In this document: positions 5,301 through 8,524 of the stretch, in pieces
How the letters are laid out: each line of letters starts with the position of its first letter
Position numbering within the stretch: the stretch's first letter is position 1
Notes under the pieces: model-generated
Databases searched by the model: none
What the model saw: only the letters and a program-made list of their open reading frames with translations
Told to the model about the DNA's origin: nothing
Assembly (NCBI GenBank): GCA_947573465.1
Contig: CANPET010000061.1
Coordinates: 1-8,524, forward strand
DNA: 8,524 bases
Reading direction: 5' to 3'
Source: an uncultured Eubacterium sp.
Lineage (GTDB): Bacteria; Bacillota; Clostridia; Lachnospirales; Lachnospiraceae
Program-made: the position numbers and the translations under genes

Positions 5301-8300
5301 TCCGTTTGCATCTGCCTCTGCAAATCCCGGAGCATCTACCTTAATCTGAACATCATGTCCCGGATCTAAGTTTACTGCAGTAGCAGTAATACCTGAAAGT
5401 GTAATGTCTGTACTTGCACCAGCCAGCAATCCCTTTGCTGTATGGGCTGAAATGTAATGGTTATTTGGATTTCCATTTTCATTAATGAAATTAGCATTGT
5501 TCATTCCAACAATAATCCAACCGCCATAACCTTCTTCAAACACCTCAGAAGTTGCAGGAACTTGTGCTGTACCCTGATTCTTAATCTTAACTACTGCATT
5601 AAATGAAATTTCTAAGTAAGCATTTTCCGGTAGAGTTACACTCTCAATAACAAGGTCTGCTAATGATGTCTGTCCTGCGATTCTGTAATAATCTTCCAGT
5701 CCTTCATACTTAGCCATAACCTTTACTTCTGTATTATTATCAATTGGCTCTTCAAAAGTATATTCATTTCCTGTTACATCTACTGTCTTTGTCTCACCAT
5801 TAGAAATATATACCAACTGGTATCCTTCTGCTGTCAACTTACCTTCACCCACATTTTCATCGGTCCATGTAGCTGTAACCTTATCATTCTCTGCTGTAGG
5901 AGCATTTAATGTTAATTTACCTTCATTAAGAATGGCAAAAGTAAACTCTTTAAAGTTGTTTCTTGTACGATCCACTCCTAGATAATCATCAACCTCAGCA
6001 ATGTAATGATTACCTTCACCGTCTGATGCATCATCAACATTTGCCCAAACAGTAATTAACTGTCCAATTTTATCAGCATATTTTCCTGCTCCAACACCAT
6101 TGACTGTCTTAATAACAACTTCCTCATTTGGATTTACTACAGAATCATCACCATCTGGTGTAAAACCATAGCCATTACCATCCTCTACTTTTGCTGCAAA
6201 GTTACCGGAAGCTTTTGCGAAACCAACATTCTTAACTGTGAATGCTACTTCATTATCTCTGTCTGCGTAAATAACTGCATCCGTTGCTGTAGGCTTAACA
6301 CTAATCAATGCCAAATCTGCTAATGCTGTTCCTGTAGCTCGGATAACCTGCGCACCATTTGCACGGACAGAATATACATCAACTGTCGTATTGTTATCTA
6401 AAACCTCTGTCAATACATAAGTAGTATCATTATTTCTTGTTGTTATACTCTTTTCTTGTCCATTAGACATATAATTGATTACATAATGGTCTGCATAATC
6501 AGAACCTGGCCATGTAATGCTGATATCTTTACCATCATTGTGGAATTCAACTGGATCTGGCCTTTCTGGGAAAATGAAAGTTCTTACATAGTCATTATTA
6601 TCTTCATAACGACCCTCATTAACTTTTCCATCTGCATCAGCACGTGCTACAAATGTATATCTCCACGACTCTCCGGCATCAGCACTGTCCACTGTATAAT
6701 ACATGGTCTTTGTAACTTCCTGTCCGGCCTTTAGTACTTTATTACCATCCGCATCTGTATCATCAATAATAAAGTAATCCTTTTGTCCTGTTAAAGTTCC
6801 ATCAGCTTTTTTCAAATAAAGATGTACTGCTATCTCACCCTTATCCGCAGCTACTGCATCAATTGTACTGATATTCTTAATTGTAACATCAACTGGTACT
6901 CTATCACCAGTATAGTATTCCTGAACATCATTATTTTTAACCACCATATTAGAGATTACTAAGTCCGGATAACTTCTGTCTCTAACAACAGCGGTTGCTG
7001 TTGCCCTGGCAGTCTCAGTTCCATTATAAAGGCTTCGAACCTCAACAGTATATTCTTTACCAGCATCTCCGCCACATTCATAGTCATACCACACAGTTCC
7101 TGTTATGGCATCATCTGGTGATACTGTTTGACCATCATGAATACCTGTTGTTGTCTTTTCACCATTAATATAAACTTCATATTTATAATCTTTACGTAAA
7201 CGGAATGGTACATCTGTTTCCCACTGTACCATGATTCCATGCTTCGTGTGATCCGGATCTCCCGTCTCAGTAACTGCTGTAGGATAAACCGGTGACGCTG
7301 TTACGCTCTTAACACCATAAATGTTTGTTGTATCAGATTCTGAAATTTCAAGTTCAATAGGCTCTTTATTTTCATCATCCGGGTCCTGTAACAATCCTAA
7401 TCCAAAGAACATATCATATGTATCATTTGTGGATTCAAAACTTTCAGCAAAGTGAAGAACTGCTCCACCTTCTCCATCATCCTCAAATGTATAATATTTA
7501 TTAGAATATTCTGCTTCTAAATAAACTCCATTTTCATCTGCCTCATCAGGACATAATTTAATTCTGATTTGCTGACCAATTAATGAAGCTGGTCCTTTAA
7601 TATCATATGCTAAATGTACTAACTGTCCTTTTGTAACAGGTGCATTATAAGAACCTACCTTAATAGTCCATGCCTGTTCTCCCCGCTTGCCTTCATCCAT
7701 ACTTTCAAATGTTCTATGTTTACCAACATCATTAATTACAAGATTTGCAGAACCATCCGGGTTGAATGTTGCTTTTGCACTTGCACCTTTATCAATTCCA
7801 CCCTTATCGTTTACAGGTTCACATTCCTCTTCACAGATTGTAAATGCCCATAAACTCAATTCTTTATTTTTATTCCATATGTCAGTAAATCTACCGAAAA
7901 TATAGTTTACATATAAATCAAAACTATCCTCACCAATTACATGTTTGGGATTAATTTCATCATATGCCGGAGCCTCAGCATCATTAAATAATGCTACAAC
8001 CTTTGTTGTATGATGTCCAACTGTTGTTGGCTGTCCATTTGCATTGTTATTGTTTGCATATGCAAAAGCTCTGACATTCATACTTAAATCTGTTGTTGTC
8101 TCAAAAAGTTTTCCATCAGCATAAATTGCATATCCTGTAGCATTCTCTACTTTATCCCATGATAAAACTTCTCTTCTAAGACCTTCCCACTGATATTTAA
8201 CCTGTAGTGTACTGCTGACAGCTTCTGGATCTTTATACTGCAATGTTGTTGTTGCAAAATCAAGAACCTTTCCATCCTTATCAACTGTATTTACAGTTAC

Positions 8301-8524
8301 TTCATAACTTCCATATGGCAATTCTCCCATATCAAAAGTATAAGTTGTATCTACCAATGGTCCTACAATTGTTGTATCACCAACTTTTACAGAATATCCA
8401 ACACCTTCATATCCTTCTGCACCTGCATCTGTTGGTGCAGTCCAGTTAATAATAGCATTTGTTCCACTTTGTGTTACGGCAAGACCTGTAGGTTTGTAAT
8501 TGAGTTTTGTTATCTTCTTAACCC
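2358..8524 (-). CDS. Giant secreted/surface multidomain protein with FN3 and CARDB repeats (5' partial)
   Basis: An open frame of 2054 visible residues, stop TAG at 2358-2360, still open at the right edge. The TTG at 8355-8357 is an internal leucine in an FN3 domain, so the true start, and any signal peptide, lies beyond 8524. Domains in visible numbering (residue 1 = 8520-8522): FN3 about 4-100; FN3 106-188; a beta-sandwich resembling CBM4/9 carbohydrate-binding modules 195-402; FN3 403-519; CARDB 520-651; FN3 655-734; CARDB 736-863; FN3 868-954; CARDB 956-1092; an unassigned beta-rich region 1095-1466; FN3 1467-1565; an unassigned region 1566-1720; a C-terminal module 1721-2054. CARDB ends carry the usual Asn pairs (EDNN, RNN, EDNN). 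FN3 and CARDB mark extracellular stalks and adhesion proteins, and no catalytic motif is visible. There is no LPXTG, C-terminal membrane helix or dockerin, so the protein is either released or anchored through its unseen N-terminal part. It is probably in an operon with the small peptide gene 45 bases downstream. Glycan or host-surface binding is inferred. Confidence 0.85.
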   Translation of the reverse strand, partial: VKKITKLNYKPTGLAVTQSGTNAIINWTAPTDAGAEGYEGVGYSVKVGDTTIVGPLVDTTYTFDMGELPYGSYEVTVNTVDKDGKVLDFATTTLQYKDPEAVSSTLQVKYQWEGLRREVLSWDKVENATGYAIYADGKLFETTTDLSMNVRAFAYANNNNANGQPTTVGHHTTKVVALFNDAEAPAYDEINPKHVIGEDSFDLYVNYIFGRFTDIWNKNKELSLWAFTICEEECEPVNDKGGIDKGASAKATFNPDGSANLVINDVGKHRTFESMDEGKRGEQAWTIKVGSYNAPVTKGQLVHLAYDIKGPASLIGQQIRIKLCPDEADENGVYLEAEYSNKYYTFEDDGEGGAVLHFAESFESTNDTYDMFFGLGLLQDPDDENKEPIELEISESDTTNIYGVKSVTASPVYPTAVTETGDPDHTKHGIMVQWETDVPFRLRKDYKYEVYINGEKTTTGIHDGQTVSPDDAITGTVWYDYECGGDAGKEYTVEVRSLYNGTETARATATAVVRDRSYPDLVISNMVVKNNDVQEYYTGDRVPVDVTIKNISTIDAVAADKGEIAVHLYLKKADGTLTGQKDYFIIDDTDADGNKVLKAGQEVTKTMYYTVDSADAGESWRYTFVARADADGKVNEGRYEDNNDYVRTFIFPERPDPVEFHNDGKDISITWPGSDYADHYVINYMSNGQEKSITTRNNDTTYVLTEVLDNNTTVDVYSVRANGAQVIRATGTALADLALISVKPTATDAVIYADRDNEVAFTVKNVGFAKASGNFAAKVEDGNGYGFTPDGDDSVVNPNEEVVIKTVNGVGAGKYADKIGQLITVWANVDDASDGEGNHYIAEVDDYLGVDRTRNNFKEFTFAILNEGKLTLNAPTAENDKVTATWTDENVGEGKLTAEGYQLVYISNGETKTVDVTGNEYTFEEPIDNNTEVKVMAKYEGLEDYYRIAGQTSLADLVIESVTLPENAYLEISFNAVVKIKNQGTAQVPATSEVFEEGYGGWIIVGMNNANFINENGNPNNHYISAHTAKGLLAGASTDITLSGITATAVNLDPGHDVQIKVDAPGFAEADANGFITESNEDNNTHNVDIKVEEKPYVQNKEMDWTPLYDETDPTKQTPYEFKVANVTQPAHIEYKVLDTSYTDVDYADIFKQYNGYNTEWFSMGMGALDEEHLMFKETEKGFVTLTEFAQVKAELCENYQDYKGTENDANYVMLSTTKDIIDMEGNVLVAANSGGAAGSRMIYNGQGFNFYANSYATGKYYIYKIKNQENGQFVTVALRVVGENGQWTKVLPTDDTNPDALSFWYHGEHCGLMEEGLKTSNDTKPYLVKGAMYYDGSDLGLATITCYGGGYLTLVPDTTEPLGAQGEWKIQIVRADVDADGNFVKPTEEITDENSKVITRVPGQFNIQGDRLLLKLPELLQDLPIHSAKGGQKDENYFFMKLYSDTTKRPDEYVEIPIMIRADIPQIEAPQGVIAKIRKNTNDRSILTVSWNETANQVGYDYHYDVQVFDKEDGKLIGEVKDATPAQAHAFDVNDYAIDETSTVFVKITANWCGQSTAYTEVVENKYEKGWRPIGGNDEIDVHAGKTADTKVTVLGKFSFYDDVVNNHTYTVVGYNGMYMSLTGNPDYIGGDPDDETTQAKVHISKGVTSEAELDTMTDDDYTDETNDVYLYADGMMQINTQNQFQVTYQTTYYNVKVIKGENVSVIKMKVEVTPGDVELKAFQMNTDTSEGAVSEFNPSFRTVSRASKVVAVGDPIPVEENGQVINNYPIASVQSYGTLYSVDEELSGNTLTTEQKLAKMQFSSGKYDAEMFKAGMSVETSEGTGIYAYGATADVGTLKNWSNATDKNSFYYALTFKAKTYYLDMLDKDYTLRAYAVTEDGDIVYGKNIATTSIYKIAEVLYNGELMSAKSSHDFLYDHVLNIVYIKNNRQKIANAMVRALGVTSTKDEKYALINNMYKDLYRYITLTGVYKVDRYYKREAFVCKTQTNGQDTEKALLEFLNTVTTDGKKYTTVADWIVNETVNHDKDKTCIGFYKKVEFVNKTTLVEGSDI
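2361..3362 (-). other. C-terminal module of the giant protein, unassigned
   Basis: The last 334 residues form a distinct Tyr/Lys-rich module. Its first half (about 1721-1900 visible) looks beta-rich, with strands such as SFYYALTFKAKTYYL and TLRAYAVTEDGDIVYG. The linker SIYKIAEVLYNGEL then leads to a probably helical end (about 1915-2030: HDFLYDHVLNIV, ALINNMYKDLYRY, KALLEFLNTV). I recall similar C-termini on unrelated large secreted proteins of Lachnospiraceae, which would suggest a shared export, anchoring or maturation tag. That is memory-based and untested here. Confidence 0.4.
5247..7316 (-). repeat. Three tandem FN3-CARDB units inside the giant protein gene
   Basis: Three consecutive protein-level repeats: FN3 (6966-7316) with CARDB (6570-6965); FN3 (6321-6560) with CARDB (5934-6317); FN3 (5661-5921) with CARDB (5247-5657). 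Units two and three are clearly related: both FN3 domains contain a 'DNNT-x-V-x-V' strand, and their junctions read ALADLALISV and SLADLVIESV. The first unit has PDLVISNM at the same point. CARDB strands such as VDVTIKN, VAFTVKN and AVVKIKN recur in register. The repeats have diverged at the DNA level, so this is old module duplication and not a recent expansion. Confidence 0.75.
7317..7940 (-). other. CBM4/9-like carbohydrate-binding domain (within giant protein)
   Basis: About 208 residues with the strand pattern of CBM4/9-type jelly rolls: an opening LSLWAFTI, a 'GSANLVIND' strand, AWTIKVGSYNAPVTKGQLVH (the 'v-x-x-G-x-x-Y/H' region), YDIKGPASLIGQQIRIKL, YYTFEDDG, and a closing 'MFFGLGLL...PIELEIS' before the next FN3 domain. 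The match is by topology and spacing, not a strict motif, so another beta-sandwich family is possible. If correct, it gives the protein a glycan-binding head next to the FN3-CARDB stalk. Confidence 0.45.

Noticed and set aside
5127..5369. Plus-strand reading frame of 80 codons opposite the giant gene
   Set aside because: A Cys/Ile/Phe-rich translation of the complementary strand with no ribosome binding site, entirely inside a well-supported coding region. The same applies to the other plus-strand frames at 197-442, 1070-1276, 2442-2636, 2653-2835, 6456-6734, 7687-7905 and 8243-8449.
8355..8357. TTG as the start codon of the giant protein
   Set aside because: The frame continues open through 8524 and the upstream residues complete an FN3 domain, so this is an internal leucine.

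Overview
The window looks like AT-rich chromosomal DNA from a low-GC Firmicute, most likely a gut clostridium of the Lachnospiraceae type. The basis is strong AGGAGG ribosome binding sites, consensus sigma-A promoters, a clustered Rpn-family nuclease pair, and a very long secreted-type protein built of FN3 and CARDB modules. This assignment is an inference from gene style; there is no rRNA or other marker gene. Every supported gene lies on the minus strand, so transcription runs from high to low coordinates.

The right three quarters (2358-8524) is one giant open reading frame whose 5' end lies beyond the window. The visible 2054 residues read as a surface or secreted adhesin-like protein: three FN3 domains with a carbohydrate-binding-module-like beta-sandwich between the second and third, a regular alternation of FN3 and CARDB domains, an unassigned beta-rich stretch, another FN3 domain, and a Tyr/Lys-rich C-terminal module with no sortase signal. 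Forty-five bases after its stop codon, a perfect AGGAGG precedes an unlisted 58-residue, very acidic, glycine-rich peptide gene (2136-2312). A hairpin followed by a T-run (2051-2103) then ends this transcription unit.

The left part is defence- or stress-type accessory DNA. An AbiEi-family antitoxin/regulator (1172-1777) has its own promoter, with a near-perfect palindrome over the -35 box, but no AbiEii toxin gene follows. Instead there is a strong consensus promoter and an Rpn-family PD-(D/E)XK nuclease gene (124-1071). The start of a second Rpn paralogue (1-107) follows 16 bases later and is about 95% identical over the part seen.

The items most worth a second look are: the short acidic peptide co-encoded with the giant adhesin; a candidate internal start in the Rpn gene that could make a separate C-terminal protein, as in gene-within-gene Rpn antitoxins; and the orphan AbiEi beside tandem Rpn nucleases.
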